The translations under genes and the position numbers were made by a program. From Bdellovibrio bacteriovorus (GTDB lineage Bacteria; Bdellovibrionota; Bdellovibrionia; Bdellovibrionales; Bdellovibrionaceae), in NCBI RefSeq assembly GCF_001592745.1, contig NZ_LUKD01000001.1, positions 1,260,848-1,324,847 of the forward strand: a DNA stretch of 64,000 nucleotides. Direction: 5' to 3'. The notes under the pieces were generated by a model. That model did no database searches. It had not been told where the DNA came from and worked only from the letters and a program-made list of their open reading frames with translations. Each line of letters starts with the position of its first letter. Position 1 is the first letter of the stretch. This document shows positions 9,193 through 18,264 of this stretch, piece by piece.

Positions 9193-9268
9193 TGGTAGGG
9201 AATGCCGGATTCGAACCGACGACATCCACCTTGTAAGGGTGGCGCTCTACCAACTGAGCTAATTCCCT
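9193..9268 (-). tRNA. tRNA-Val (anticodon UAC)
   Basis: The minus strand folds as a full cloverleaf: acceptor AGGGAAT paired with ATTCCCT, D-arm GCTC-AGTTGGTA-GAGC, anticodon stem CCACC/GGTGG with loop CTTACAA (anticodon TAC at 34-36), variable loop of five, and T-arm GTCGG-TTCGAAT-CCGGC. CCA is encoded at the 3' end. Length is 76 bases. Confidence 0.96.
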
Positions 9269-9333
9269 ATCGTCTCGAAGGACCATTTTGTAACAATGGT
9301 CCTTCTTAATAGCAATATCTTTTTTAACGTTTC

Positions 9334-9912
9334 TTACTTTTTTATATCTTCAAGGCAGACTTTTTGAGTCAAATGGGCAGAGATCTTCATAATTTGCATA
9401 TGAACCATGCCTTCGATGCCTTTATTATCAAGCGCACCCATTGAAAGAACCATAACCGCCTCTGTCGGCATATCGCCTTTAAGAGGTGGGATCGTAAGAT
9501 CCTGCAAGTCCTTCTCACTAAATGCTGACAATTGAACTCTGTAAGTCGCGCCCAATTTGCTTGTCATTTGAGCAAGCACTTTGTTACTTCTTTCGATACC
9601 AACACCCGTCGCAAGGACACGGCAAGTATCGCCGTCGAATTGCTTCACTTGAAGCTGACGGATGCCCGTTGATTTTTGACGAACGACTTTCAAAGCAAAG
9701 TAAGAAGTAAAGTCCCCTTGCTCTACTTTCCATAAACCTTGAATATCAGACCATGGGAAAGGTTGAACCATTGCCCAAGGCCATGGAACCCAACGGTCAT
9801 CGCCAGCCGGCATGATGTGTTCTTCTTCAGTCGTAGTCTCAGAGTAATTTGCAGCCGAAGCTGTAAATCCCATGAGTCCGATCATTGTTGCTAACAATAA
9901 GCTGCGTAACAT
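9334..9912 (-). CDS. Exported protein paired with a TPR/winged-helix regulator
   Basis: A 192-residue protein with a signal peptide (MLRSLLLATMIGLMGFTASA) and a mature part starting with an acidic/Thr stretch, then a Trp/Pro-rich segment (DRWVPWPWAMVQPFPW). Two cysteines (in DTCRV and KVCLED) could form a disulfide. No family is recognised. It begins nine bases after the regulator at 9922-11025 and is very likely in the same transcript, the arrangement seen at three other loci in this window. Confidence 0.72.
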   Translation of the reverse strand: MLRSLLLATMIGLMGFTASAANYSETTTEEEHIMPAGDDRWVPWPWAMVQPFPWSDIQGLWKVEQGDFTSYFALKVVRQKSTGIRQLQVKQFDGDTCRVLATGVGIERSNKVLAQMTSKLGATYRVQLSAFSEKDLQDLTIPPLKGDMPTEAVMVLSMGALDNKGIEGMVHMQIMKISAHLTQKVCLEDIKK

Positions 9913-9921
9913 GAATCCCCC

Positions 9922-11025
9922 CTAGTGCTCGAAATGAACTCGAGCCGCTTTATTCATGTAATATCCATTTTTGGCTCTAAAAATATATTTTGGTTTCTCG
10001 TAATCCGGTTCAATTAATTTACGCAGACGTTTGATCGTGACGTAAATTTTATTGTCATGGATTGCAGGATCGTACGGTTGCTTCCATACGTTTTCAACCA
10101 AGAATTCTTTTGAATAAATGTGACCTTGATTCTGAACAAACAGACGCAAAAGATCCAAAAGAATGAATTGGTTTTTGAAATCGATGCGTCCCAACTTTTT
10201 CTCAATAACTGAGTGGTTTGGTTCATCGAAAATAAGATCGAAGTTAGTTTGTGTCTCACCGCCGATTTTTTCCGCCAAAGCTTTCACCATACGGCCCAAG
10301 CGACGGTGATTTTCGGCATCGACGGATTTCTGAGCAAGAGTGATATATGTTCTTGCCATATCCTTATCGCCGATCTCGAAGTACGCATCAGCCAAACCAC
10401 CCATGAGGTAGTTCGACATCACGACATTGCGAGTTTCCTTAACGATGTCATAAGCTTTCCAAAGTACTTCGATAGCTTCGTCGTACTTTTTCATTTGCTT
10501 TAAGATGTCCGCGTTCAAGAAAAGTGAAGACGCCTGAAGATCCGGCATTTGATACACTTGGAAGAACACTTGAAGATTGTAGATTTCTTTAAGCGCATCA
10601 GAGTGACGAGCGGTCGCCGGATGAGAATAAACCATCGCAAGACCGAAGATCGCGTGACAGATGTCTTCTTTATTGTCGGAAGCAAGACCGATAGCTAATG
10701 CTTTTTGCAAATAGTCCATCGCTGTCTCTAGTTGACCCTTATAAGAAGCGCACACTGCGAGTGTGTAGTATGTTTTGGAGTTAAGTTCGAAGCCTTCTTT
10801 AAGAACTAGATCTTGAAGTTTTTCTTTTGTTGAATTGATTTCTTCAAATTGCTCGCGCTCAGCGAAGATACGCAAAAGCAAATTAAGGCACTTTAAGTAT
10901 TGAGAGAAATTTTTCTCAGCAAAGTATCCTTTGGAAGCCTCTTGAAGATGCTCCACCGCCGGAGAAAACTCTCCGCGATCACAGTATAACTTGCCGAGCT
11001 CAAAGGCACGATCTAGTTGGTTCAT
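9922..11025 (-). CDS. TPR and OmpR-type winged-helix transcriptional regulator
   Basis: A 367-residue cytosolic regulator. Residues about 1-255 form TPR-like helical repeats (for example SYKGQLETAMDYLQKAL), and the C terminus (about 275-360) is a winged helix of the OmpR/PhoB type, with the recognition-helix region NKIYVTIKRLRKLIEP and the wing YIFRAKNGYYMN. There is no receiver domain, so input is probably a protein or peptide bound by the TPRs. It is followed within nine bases by an exported protein, which may be part of the same circuit. Confidence 0.82.
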   Translation of the reverse strand: MNQLDRAFELGKLYCDRGEFSPAVEHLQEASKGYFAEKNFSQYLKCLNLLLRIFAEREQFEEINSTKEKLQDLVLKEGFELNSKTYYTLAVCASYKGQLETAMDYLQKALAIGLASDNKEDICHAIFGLAMVYSHPATARHSDALKEIYNLQVFFQVYQMPDLQASSLFLNADILKQMKKYDEAIEVLWKAYDIVKETRNVVMSNYLMGGLADAYFEIGDKDMARTYITLAQKSVDAENHRRLGRMVKALAEKIGGETQTNFDLIFDEPNHSVIEKKLGRIDFKNQFILLDLLRLFVQNQGHIYSKEFLVENVWKQPYDPAIHDNKIYVTIKRLRKLIEPDYEKPKYIFRAKNGYYMNKAARVHFEH

Positions 11026-11380
11026 AAGTTCCTAAAACTCCAAAACAAATTTCGAATTACTCGCAGGGATACAGGTTTTTACAGATTGTCAGGATTTCGT
11101 CAATGTAAGACGCAGACAGTTGCTCATTAAATGAGCAGGTTGAGAATTGATTTCAGGAATGTAATAGAACCCGCTTCCAGCGCGGGAGTTAACGCGCTGG
11201 GCTTGTGTCAGATTTGGTGATTTTTTCTTTGCCAAGATCGGAATCTTACTTTTGTTAGCCTCGATCATTGTCCAAACACACTGTTCCGAAAGTCCGAATT
11301 TTGCGAGGGAACACAAGAGAAATTCGTAAGCACGTCAAAAATCAGTGAAGATATTTTTAACTCCTAACAAAGGCTGATGA
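11026..11380. other. 355-base intergenic region with an inverted repeat
   Basis: Divergent region between the TPR regulator (-) and the proline-rich lipoprotein (+), which must hold both promoters. An 8-bp inverted repeat, CCAGCGCG ... CGCGCTGG, lies at 11177-11200. An open frame at 11089-11316 (-) has no convincing start site or family features and is not called. No tRNA-like or riboswitch fold was recognised. Confidence 0.6.
11177..11200. repeat. GC-rich 8-bp inverted repeat
   Basis: CCAGCGCG and CGCGCTGG separated by GGAGTTAA. The first arm also overlaps a competing CCCGC/GCGGG pair. It could be an operator for a dimeric protein or a structured 5' leader; there is no T run, so a terminator is unlikely. 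Confidence 0.45.
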
Positions 11381-12739
11381 ATGAAGACGGCTCGCTTGTG
11401 TCTGCTTGCGCTCACGCTAACAACTTTTCTTTCGGCGTGTTCGTCTTCTTCAGATGATAACACTTCTCCCACGGATAATTCTTCAACGGTGAAACCTCCA
11501 GTGACTTCACCTTCACCTTCGCCGTCGCCTTCTCCTTCTCCGAATCCTTCGCCAACGGATCCGAGCACTCCAACGCCGGAAGAGCCAACACCTATTCCAA
11601 GCCCAGCTCCAAGGCCGACTCCAGAAGAACCGACACCGACACCTGCACCACAGCCGGTGCCAAGGCCTGTACCAGCGCCAGAGCCAGAACCAAATCCTGC
11701 GCCGAACCCTTCGCCGTTGCCATCACCATCTCCAGCGCCAGAGCCTACACCTGCTCCGTCACCAGAACCTAGCCCAGGGCCGGTTCCAACGCCTCAGCCT
11801 TCGCCAGAGCCGGCTCCAGAACCGACGCCCACTCCGTCGCCAAGCCCTTCTCCGCAACCAGCACCGGAGCCGAGTCCTGCGCCATCACCAACACCAGTTC
11901 CGGAACCAAGTCCTGCTCCACAACCAGAGCCAACTCCAGCACCTCCGGTGGGAACGACCTGTCCTGTGAATTATGAGTACGTCAATGCGAACGCCATCGT
12001 TGGAACAAGTGCTTTCTGTCTAGCGAAGTTTGAAATGAAAAATGTGAACTCGATCGCGAAGACTCAAGCTGCGGGCAAACCTTGGCTTGCTGGAAAAGCG
12101 ACGGCGACCGCGGCTTGTGCTGCTTTGGGATCCCAATATCGTTTGCCGACAAATGCAGAATGGAATGCGGCGGCCTTAGAAATTTATAACAACGCTGCCA
12201 ACTGGTCGGGAAATGCGCACAAGACAGGAAGACTTTATACCGGATTTTATTCAGGCTGGACTGAGCCGATCGAAATTTCTGATATAACAAATCCATATTC
12301 GGGCACTGGAAAAAACAGCGGCTCGGAAAGAAGAACTTTTGTTCTTGCGAGTGGAAATGTGATTTGGGATTTTGCAGGGAATGCGTGGGAGTGGGTCAGC
12401 GATACAATCTATGGCAACGCGTACACGCCGGACCTTTCTAGTCCTTACGGACGCAGTTATCGCAATAATAACTGGGACGTAAAACCTGGCTCAAAACAAC
12501 TCTTCGACTTTACAGGAATGACATCGGTGCCGAAACAAGATGTTTACCTCGGTAATCTTTTTGGTGGAAGCAACGGAAAGGTCATTCGCGGAGGAGCTGT
12601 GTGTATTCATTCTCCGGGAACAACGGGCATCTTTACAGCGAATATCGGTGATATCACTGCCGATGACTTGCAAGCACCCGCTTCATGGAATCTACGCATG
12701 AATAACGTAGGCTTCCGCTGCGTGACCACCCCTCAATAA
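11381..12739 (+). CDS. Lipoprotein with long Pro-rich linker and FGE/SUMF1-like domain
   Basis: A 452-residue surface or periplasmic lipoprotein. The signal peptide ends in LSAC (lipid on C20), then about 170 residues of Pro/Ser/Glu/Ala repeats (PSPSP, PEPTP), then a formylglycine-generating-enzyme-like domain from about 195 (RLPTNAEWNAAALE, FAGNAWEWVSD, VIRGGAVCIH, NNVGFRC). The active enzyme needs a Cys pair after the GGS motif; only the first (GGAVC) is present here and the second is missing, so an oxidase role is unlikely and a binding or structural role more likely. The linker would hold the domain away from the membrane. AAAGG precedes the ATG by seven bases. Confidence 0.8.
   Translation: MKTARLCLLALTLTTFLSACSSSSDDNTSPTDNSSTVKPPVTSPSPSPSPSPSPNPSPTDPSTPTPEEPTPIPSPAPRPTPEEPTPTPAPQPVPRPVPAPEPEPNPAPNPSPLPSPSPAPEPTPAPSPEPSPGPVPTPQPSPEPAPEPTPTPSPSPSPQPAPEPSPAPSPTPVPEPSPAPQPEPTPAPPVGTTCPVNYEYVNANAIVGTSAFCLAKFEMKNVNSIAKTQAAGKPWLAGKATATAACAALGSQYRLPTNAEWNAAALEIYNNAANWSGNAHKTGRLYTGFYSGWTEPIEISDITNPYSGTGKNSGSERRTFVLASGNVIWDFAGNAWEWVSDTIYGNAYTPDLSSPYGRSYRNNNWDVKPGSKQLFDFTGMTSVPKQDVYLGNLFGGSNGKVIRGGAVCIHSPGTTGIFTANIGDITADDLQAPASWNLRMNNVGFRCVTTPQ
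11490..11950 (+). repeat. Imperfect coding repeat (Pro-rich linker)
   Basis: In-frame runs of CCN codons alternating with TCN and GAR codons encode the PxPxP linker of the lipoprotein. Units are six to twelve bases and vary at third positions, so length may differ between strains by slippage or recombination. Confidence 0.8.
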
Positions 12740-12748
12740 TTTTTAGCG

Positions 12749-12789
12749 GGGGAAGATATCGTGGAACTTTTTAGTAAGATATCTTCCCC
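12749..12789. terminator. 12-bp inverted repeat after the lipoprotein gene, possible terminator
   Basis: GGGGAAGATATC and its exact complement flank a 17-base loop starting 10 bases after the stop. There is no T run after the second arm, so it may instead stabilise the mRNA 3' end or act as a protein site. A classical terminator follows at 12830. Confidence 0.5.
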
Positions 12790-12829
12790 TCACCATTTCT
12801 TCAGATAAAAAAGAAAAGCAGGTACCAAA

Positions 12830-12861
12830 AAAAAGGGCCGGTATTTCTACCGACCCTTTTT
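12830..12861. terminator. Intrinsic terminator between lipoprotein gene and lon
   Basis: A5GGG-c-CGGTA, loop TTTC, TACCG-a-CCCT5: a 13-pair stem with one mismatch and A/T runs on both sides. It serves lon (-) and can back up the convergent lipoprotein gene. Confidence 0.85.
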
Positions 12862-12881
12862 AGTTAAATTGTTCTTTGATC

Positions 12882-15386
12882 TTAGTGATGATGGTGAACT
12901 GATTGGCCCGTGTATTGAGCTTTGATACCGAACTCAGTCTCTTTTTGAACTTTGAAAAGTTCTTTTGGAGTCTTGATGTCCAAAGCGTTGATCAATACTT
13001 GGTCCACGTGGTCTACCAAGATGACTTTCAAGTCTTTCATCACTTCCTTAGGGATGTCCTTAAGATCTTTTTCATTCTCTTTAGGACAGATGATGATCTT
13101 GATGCCACCGCGGTGAGCCGCAAGGATCTTTTCTTTCAAACCACCAATCGCCATCACGCGACCGCGAAGTGAAATCTCGCCCGTCATTGCCACGGTTCTT
13201 TTCACTGGAACTTTCATGATTGCCGAAACAATCGAAGTCGTCAGTGCGATACCTGCTGAAGGACCGTCTTTAGGAACAGCGCCTTCTGGCAAATGGATGT
13301 GCACGTCGATGTTAGAGAAGTACTCTTTATCCAAACCGAACAAAGGACCTCTTGAACGTACGTAGCTCATCGCTGCGGAACATGATTCTTTCATCACATC
13401 ACCTAGCTGACCCGTGACTGTGAATTTACCTTTACCAGGAACCACACTCACTTCGACAGCTAGAAGGTCACCGCCCACCTCCGTCCAAGCCATACCGTTC
13501 GTCAAACCGATCTCGTTTTCTGTCTCGATCACGCCGAACTTGAACTTGTGCGGACCCAACAAGTCGACCAGTTTTTGTGGAGTTACCACGTAACCGCCAT
13601 TCTTGTTGTTCGTAGCGGATTTTTCTGTCGTTTTCGAAGCTTTCTTTGCAGAGCCTTTTTTAGCGGCTTTCGCACCTTCAGCTTTGAAGTTTTCAACAGT
13701 TTCACCCATCACGATTTCTTTAGCGACTTTACGGCACACATTCGCCATCTGTCTTTCTAAGTTACGGACGCCGGCTTCTTTCGTGTAGTAACGAATGATG
13801 TCGCGGATCGTTTCGTCTTTGATCGTGACTTTATAATTTTTCAAACCATGGTTTTCCAATTGCTTAGGAACTAGGTAGTTCTTAGCGATGTGGAATTTTT
13901 CCTGCTCAATGTAACCTTCAAGATTGATGATCTCCATACGATCCAAAAGAGGTCTTGGGATTGTATGCAATGAGTTCGCTGTCGCGATAAACATCACTTT
14001 TGAAAGGTCGTATTCAAGCTCCAAGTAGTGATCTTGGAAGTTGTTGTTTTGCTCAGGATCCAAAACCTCAAGCATTGCGGCTGCTGGGTCACCACGGAAG
14101 TCATTCGCCATTTTGTCGATCTCATCGAGCAATACTAGCGGATTTCCTTTGTCCACTTTACGAAGCGCTTGAAGGATTTTACCTGGCATCGCACCTACGT
14201 AAGTTTTTCTGTGACCGCGGATCTCTGCTTCGTCACGCACGCCACCCAAAGAGATACGCGCAAATGGACGATTCAAAGACTCTGCAATCGATCTTGCAAG
14301 AGATGTCTTACCAACCCCTGGAGGACCTGCCAAACAAAGGATTGGACCCTTCATGTCTTTCGAAATCGAAAGAACGGCTAGGTATTCAAGGATACGGTCT
14401 TTAACTTTTTCCAAGCCCCAGTGATCGTCATCAAGGATGCGTTGAGCATTCTTAAGATCATGTTTCTCTTCATTGTAGTCATACCATGGAAGAGAAAGAA
14501 CCCAGTCGATGTAGTTACGAACGACTGTGGCTTCCGCAGACATAGGCGACATCATTTTGAGCTTTTTAATCTCTTTCATGACCTTGTCTTTGGCTTCTTG
14601 AGACATTTTCTTAGCTTTAGTTTTTACTTCTAAATCCTGAAGCTCTGCTTGGTAATCGTCTTTTTCACCAAGTTCTTTTTGGATCGCCTGCATTTGTTCA
14701 TTCAAATAGTACTCTTTTTGAGAGCGCTCCATTTGTTTCTTCACGCGAGTGCGGATCTTTTTCTCTACTTCAAGGATCTCGATTTCACCTGTCATTAGAT
14801 TCAACAAGTGCTCAAGACGTTTTGAAGGATCAATGATCTCTAGAACGGCTTGCTTGTCTTCTAGTTTCAAGTTCAATTGAGCAACGATGATATCTGCCAA
14901 CTCACCTGGATTCTCGATCGTTGATACACGCATCAAGATTTCTGGTGGGATGCGCTTATTCAGCTTCACGTAAGTTTCGAAAGTCGATTTTACGGAGCGA
15001 ACAAGAGCTTGGGCTTCTACGATGTTCGTAGAATCTTCATCCAGGGCTTCACAAGAAACCATGAAGAAGTTGTCGTTGTTTACGAAATTCTTAATCTTTA
15101 CACGACGTTTACCTTCAACAAGAACTTTTACAGTTCCATCTGGCAAACGAAGTAATTGGATGATTGTACCGACTGTACCGATTGCAAAGATATCTTTGGG
15201 CTCGGGATTGTTCGTCTTAGCATCTTTTTGTGCCGCTAGAACGATGTCAGTTTGTTTGCTCATCGCTTCTTCAAGAGCATTGATACTCTTTTCGCGACCG
15301 ACAAACAAAGGCATCATCATATGCGGAAAAATGATGAGGTCTCTTAGGGGCAAAAGTGGTAGTTGTTGAACTTTTCCCTCGCTCAT
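12882..15386 (-). CDS. lon: ATP-dependent Lon protease
   Basis: Cytosolic AAA+ serine protease that degrades misfolded and regulatory proteins. The 834-residue product has the LonN substrate-binding domain ([12 protein letters not shown] near the start), a coiled-coil middle, an AAA+ module ([17 protein letters not shown], and VLLDEIDKM as Walker B) and a C-terminal protease domain with the Ser-Lys dyad S710 (KDGPSAG) and K753 (GGLKEK). A Lys/Ala-rich linker (about 568-598) sits between ATPase and protease domains, and the protein ends in four natural histidines. GGGAGG precedes the ATG. It is transcribed divergently from the histidine kinase gene. No clear heat-shock promoter was identified. 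Confidence 0.96.
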   Translation of the reverse strand: MSEGKVQQLPLLPLRDLIIFPHMMMPLFVGREKSINALEEAMSKQTDIVLAAQKDAKTNNPEPKDIFAIGTVGTIIQLLRLPDGTVKVLVEGKRRVKIKNFVNNDNFFMVSCEALDEDSTNIVEAQALVRSVKSTFETYVKLNKRIPPEILMRVSTIENPGELADIIVAQLNLKLEDKQAVLEIIDPSKRLEHLLNLMTGEIEILEVEKKIRTRVKKQMERSQKEYYLNEQMQAIQKELGEKDDYQAELQDLEVKTKAKKMSQEAKDKVMKEIKKLKMMSPMSAEATVVRNYIDWVLSLPWYDYNEEKHDLKNAQRILDDDHWGLEKVKDRILEYLAVLSISKDMKGPILCLAGPPGVGKTSLARSIAESLNRPFARISLGGVRDEAEIRGHRKTYVGAMPGKILQALRKVDKGNPLVLLDEIDKMANDFRGDPAAAMLEVLDPEQNNNFQDHYLELEYDLSKVMFIATANSLHTIPRPLLDRMEIINLEGYIEQEKFHIAKNYLVPKQLENHGLKNYKVTIKDETIRDIIRYYTKEAGVRNLERQMANVCRKVAKEIVMGETVENFKAEGAKAAKKGSAKKASKTTEKSATNNKNGGYVVTPQKLVDLLGPHKFKFGVIETENEIGLTNGMAWTEVGGDLLAVEVSVVPGKGKFTVTGQLGDVMKESCSAAMSYVRSRGPLFGLDKEYFSNIDVHIHLPEGAVPKDGPSAGIALTTSIVSAIMKVPVKRTVAMTGEISLRGRVMAIGGLKEKILAAHRGGIKIIICPKENEKDLKDIPKEVMKDLKVILVDHVDQVLINALDIKTPKELFKVQKETEFGIKAQYTGQSVHHHH

Positions 15387-15681
15387 ATATCTCCCTCCCT
15401 TGGGTTAACGAGCAGACTCGTTCTTCTCAGACTCGAGCCAAATCAACTTCGGTTAAAAATCCGTTTCAACCCAAGTTAGATTCCTGTACTCAGTCTAACT
15501 ATGAGTACGATTACTGGGAAGTAAATATATTCGGAAAAAAAAGAGTTCTGGCCCTTGCCATATTTTTGTTTGCTTATTTATTGGGCATCATAAAAAAGGC
15601 TGATGTTAGCCGAAAAGTATTCTTATTTGTGTCGGATTTTGAGAATCTTTCCTAAATGTAATACCGTGCTATTCGATTTTC

Positions 15682-17244
15682 ATGCCAATTTTCAATAAAT
15701 TGTTCGATAAGTGCTCTGTGACACCCAGAGACTCCAGACGTTGGTTCCGCAGAAATTCTCTCTCTTTAAAGCTCCTCATTGCGACATGGGCCGTGAGCTC
15801 CTTTGCCACGTTGATTCTGACGGCTTTCCAGCTGATCATGGACTACCAACGAGACTTTGATAAACTACAAAACAACTTCGTGATCATCAAAAACTCCTAC
15901 CTCGACTCGATGGCAGAACACTTGTGGTCCTATGACACAAGACTGTTAGAAATCCAGCTCGATGGACTTAGCCGTTTGCAGGGGGTTAGTTACCTTCGTC
16001 TTGTGGCAGACAACAAAACAATCTACGAGTCCGGAAAAACTGAGCCCACCGAAGAAAACCATAAACGGTTTGATATCTATCACAAAAACACCAATGAGAT
16101 CCTGGGTACTCTTGATGTCGAGCTTGATGTCCGCAGCTTGCGTCAAAAATATTTTGAAGAAGCGTTTTTAATCTTCATCCGTCAGGCAGCTAAAACTCTG
16201 GTGGTCGTATTCTGCTTGTACTTCATCTTCAATCGGATTCTTGTGGTTCACATCCAGCACATCGCTGATTACCTGAAAGGCATTGGCTTACGGGATAAAC
16301 GCAGCCTTGAACTCAAGCGCCGTTCGCACAAAGGCGAAGACGAACTGGATGTTCTTGTCGATTCGATCAACCAATTCAGGACTGAGCGGTTGGCCGCCAA
16401 CGAAAAGTTAGAAACATTGAACGTGGCTCTTGAGCAAAAAGTGACTGATCGCACTCGCCAGCTAACAACGAAAAACGAAAGCCTTGAAAAGGCCATGCTG
16501 CAAATCAAGCGCATGCAAGCGACTTTGGTAGCGCAAGAGCGCTTAGCGTCTTTGGGAAGTCTGACTGCCAGCGTGGCGCACGAAATTCGCAATCCGCTCA
16601 ACTTTGTTTTAAATTTCAGTGAGCTTTTAACGGACTCTGAAAATCTGGATGAGGTCAAAGAAGTTAGCCGTGTGATTCTAAAGCACAGTCAACGTATCGA
16701 TCAGATCGTACGTTCTATGCAGATTCTTTCAGGTTACGACAGTGATGTGCTGGAAACCACGGACATCAACGAAGTGGTAAAGCGGGCTTACCAAGATACT
16801 GTTTCTAATCGCGCTCTGGGTTCGGCTTATGTGCCGTCAAAGGTGAACTATCGCCTTGCCGACAGTATCATGGTGCCGGTGTATGCGACGTCTTTACTGC
16901 GCGCTTTGACGAACGTGATTGATAATGCCATTCACGCCTTGGAAAAGAAGGCTTTAGCGAACAAAAATTTCGAGCCCGAACTCACATTGGCAACTGCCGT
17001 TCGTGGGGACATGGTGGAAATCATCATTCGTGACAATGGCGTCGGTATTCCTGCCATCTTAGGTGAAAAGATTTTTGACCCATTTTTGACAACGAAGTCC
17101 GCAGGCGAAGGCGCGGGCTTGGGTCTTACTGTTGCATTTAATATTGCTCAAAAACACGGAGGCACTCTAAGATATACGAGTGAGTTTGGCCAATGGACGG
17201 AGTTCGTTATGGCCATCCCACTTGTACATGAAAGATTGACCTAA
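15682..17244 (+). CDS. Membrane sensor histidine kinase
   Basis: A 520-residue hybrid-free kinase. A basic N terminus leads to TM1 (about 30-52), a periplasmic sensor of about 110 residues, TM2 (about 166-190), a HAMP-like and coiled-coil segment, a HisKA domain with phospho-acceptor H300 ([13 protein letters not shown]) and an HATPase domain ([36 protein letters not shown]). No obvious Shine-Dalgarno precedes the ATG at 15682. The stop overlaps the start of the response regulator by one base, so the two are translationally coupled and form a cognate pair. The signal is unknown. Confidence 0.9.
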   Translation: MPIFNKLFDKCSVTPRDSRRWFRRNSLSLKLLIATWAVSSFATLILTAFQLIMDYQRDFDKLQNNFVIIKNSYLDSMAEHLWSYDTRLLEIQLDGLSRLQGVSYLRLVADNKTIYESGKTEPTEENHKRFDIYHKNTNEILGTLDVELDVRSLRQKYFEEAFLIFIRQAAKTLVVVFCLYFIFNRILVVHIQHIADYLKGIGLRDKRSLELKRRSHKGEDELDVLVDSINQFRTERLAANEKLETLNVALEQKVTDRTRQLTTKNESLEKAMLQIKRMQATLVAQERLASLGSLTASVAHEIRNPLNFVLNFSELLTDSENLDEVKEVSRVILKHSQRIDQIVRSMQILSGYDSDVLETTDINEVVKRAYQDTVSNRALGSAYVPSKVNYRLADSIMVPVYATSLLRALTNVIDNAIHALEKKALANKNFEPELTLATAVRGDMVEIIIRDNGVGIPAILGEKIFDPFLTTKSAGEGAGLGLTVAFNIAQKHGGTLRYTSEFGQWTEFVMAIPLVHERLT

Positions 17245-17636
17245 TGATTCATATCGTGATCGTGGATGATGAGGCGGATACGCACCTTCTCTACAAACTA
17301 AAATTCAAAAAACTCTTCGCGACATTAGGCGAATTGAATCTCGTGTCCTTCTTGGGTGCTCAAGAATGTTTGGAATATCTAAAGCGCAAAGACATTCCTC
17401 ACGTCGACCTTGTTTTATCCGACATCAACATGCCGGGAATGGACGGTTTTGAACTGCTTCAGAAGATTCATGAAATGGATCGCTCTATTCCGGTCTATAT
17501 GGTCAGCGCTTACGAGTCCCCTGAATACCGAATTAAAGCCGACAGCCTTGGAGCTTCTCGATTCTTAAGCAAACCGGTCGACTTTCATCTTCTGATTGAA
17601 ATGCTTCGCAAAGACCTTGCGATTTTACCCTCTTAA
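17244..17636 (+). CDS. Single-domain response regulator (CheY-like)
   Basis: A 130-residue receiver domain only: acidic pair D8/D9 (IVDDEAD), phospho-acceptor D60 (LVLSDINMPGMDG) and K110 (FLSKPVD). It has no DNA-binding output, so it probably acts by protein contact, for example on motility, a phosphorelay or another enzyme. It overlaps the kinase gene by one base (TAATG), so it is very likely the direct partner of that kinase. Confidence 0.92.
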   Translation: MIHIVIVDDEADTHLLYKLKFKKLFATLGELNLVSFLGAQECLEYLKRKDIPHVDLVLSDINMPGMDGFELLQKIHEMDRSIPVYMVSAYESPEYRIKADSLGASRFLSKPVDFHLLIEMLRKDLAILPS

Positions 17637-17665
17637 ATTTTCTAAAGTGGAAAACGGTGTGGAAA

Positions 17666-17686
17666 ACGAGCGGAGAATCCGCCCGT
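17666..17686 (+). terminator. Weak hairpin terminator after the two-component operon
   Basis: ACG-a-GCGGA, loop GAA, TCCGC-c-CGT, then CATTTTA. The stem is sound but the T run is short. It lies between convergent genes. Confidence 0.45.
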
Positions 17687-17690
17687 CATT

Positions 17691-18113
17691 TTATGGCCAC
17701 TGACTTTGTAAAAGATTTTTTCTGTTCTGAAGTGAATTATCGATACCCACTTTGCAGGCGTTCGATAGCTCTGTCGTATGATCACGCAGACACTTGATAA
17801 TGCGACCGCCACCTGCACTCACGTTATCACAGAATTTCAAAAGGTCGTTGTTACACGCCCCTTGAAGCTCTATCACCATTTCGTGCAGTTTTTTATTTCT
17901 TGCACGACACTCAGGTGAAAGTTTGTCTTTGTTTTCGTCTAAACATGTTAAAAAAGCTCCCCCGCCCGGCTCCGCATTCTGGCAATACTTTTGAAGGTCC
18001 GATACACACGGATCCAAAAGTGTTCGATTGTTTTGTGCTAATACTTCGATGGAAAAAATAAATCCCAGAGCTAAGGACAGAGTGAGCATGCCAGCAATGA
18101 CTTGCTCCTTCAT
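17691..18113 (-). CDS. Exported cysteine-rich-repeat (GLG1-like) protein
   Basis: A 140-residue exported protein with a signal peptide of about 25 residues, then two copies of a Cys-rich repeat: C-x7-C-x7-GGG-x6-CL-x9-LS-x2-C. This spacing matches the GLG1 (Golgi apparatus protein 1) cysteine-rich repeat, also found in secreted bacterial proteins. The four cysteines per repeat probably form disulfides in the periplasm. Function is unknown. The gene appears monocistronic, convergent with the two-component operon. Confidence 0.72.
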   Translation of the reverse strand: MKEQVIAGMLTLSLALGFIFSIEVLAQNNRTLLDPCVSDLQKYCQNAEPGGGAFLTCLDENKDKLSPECRARNKKLHEMVIELQGACNNDLLKFCDNVSAGGGRIIKCLRDHTTELSNACKVGIDNSLQNRKNLLQSQWP

Positions 18114-18264
18114 TGATCCCCCTTTTCCGAAATTGATCTTAAAAAAGGGTTCTTAGAGTATAAATAAGAAAGCAGACGCCGTGTCTTTATACAAACAGAC
18201 TCTTAAAAAGATTTCGGCGTCGCAATTTTCAGAGGAGAAATCAGCGTCTTTGACCGATTTTTCG

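Noticed and set aside
11089..11316. 75-codon open frame in the 355-base intergenic region (-)
   Set aside because: No convincing Shine-Dalgarno, no family features, and it crosses the GC-rich palindrome; most likely chance.
11490..11950. Repetitive Pro-rich coding stretch as a possible CRISPR or satellite array
   Set aside because: Units are short, imperfect and in frame with no spacers; it encodes the lipoprotein linker.
12882..12905. Four terminal histidines of Lon as a possible engineered tag
   Set aside because: Only four His, no vector sequence, and a normal native terminator follows; it is most likely a natural tail.
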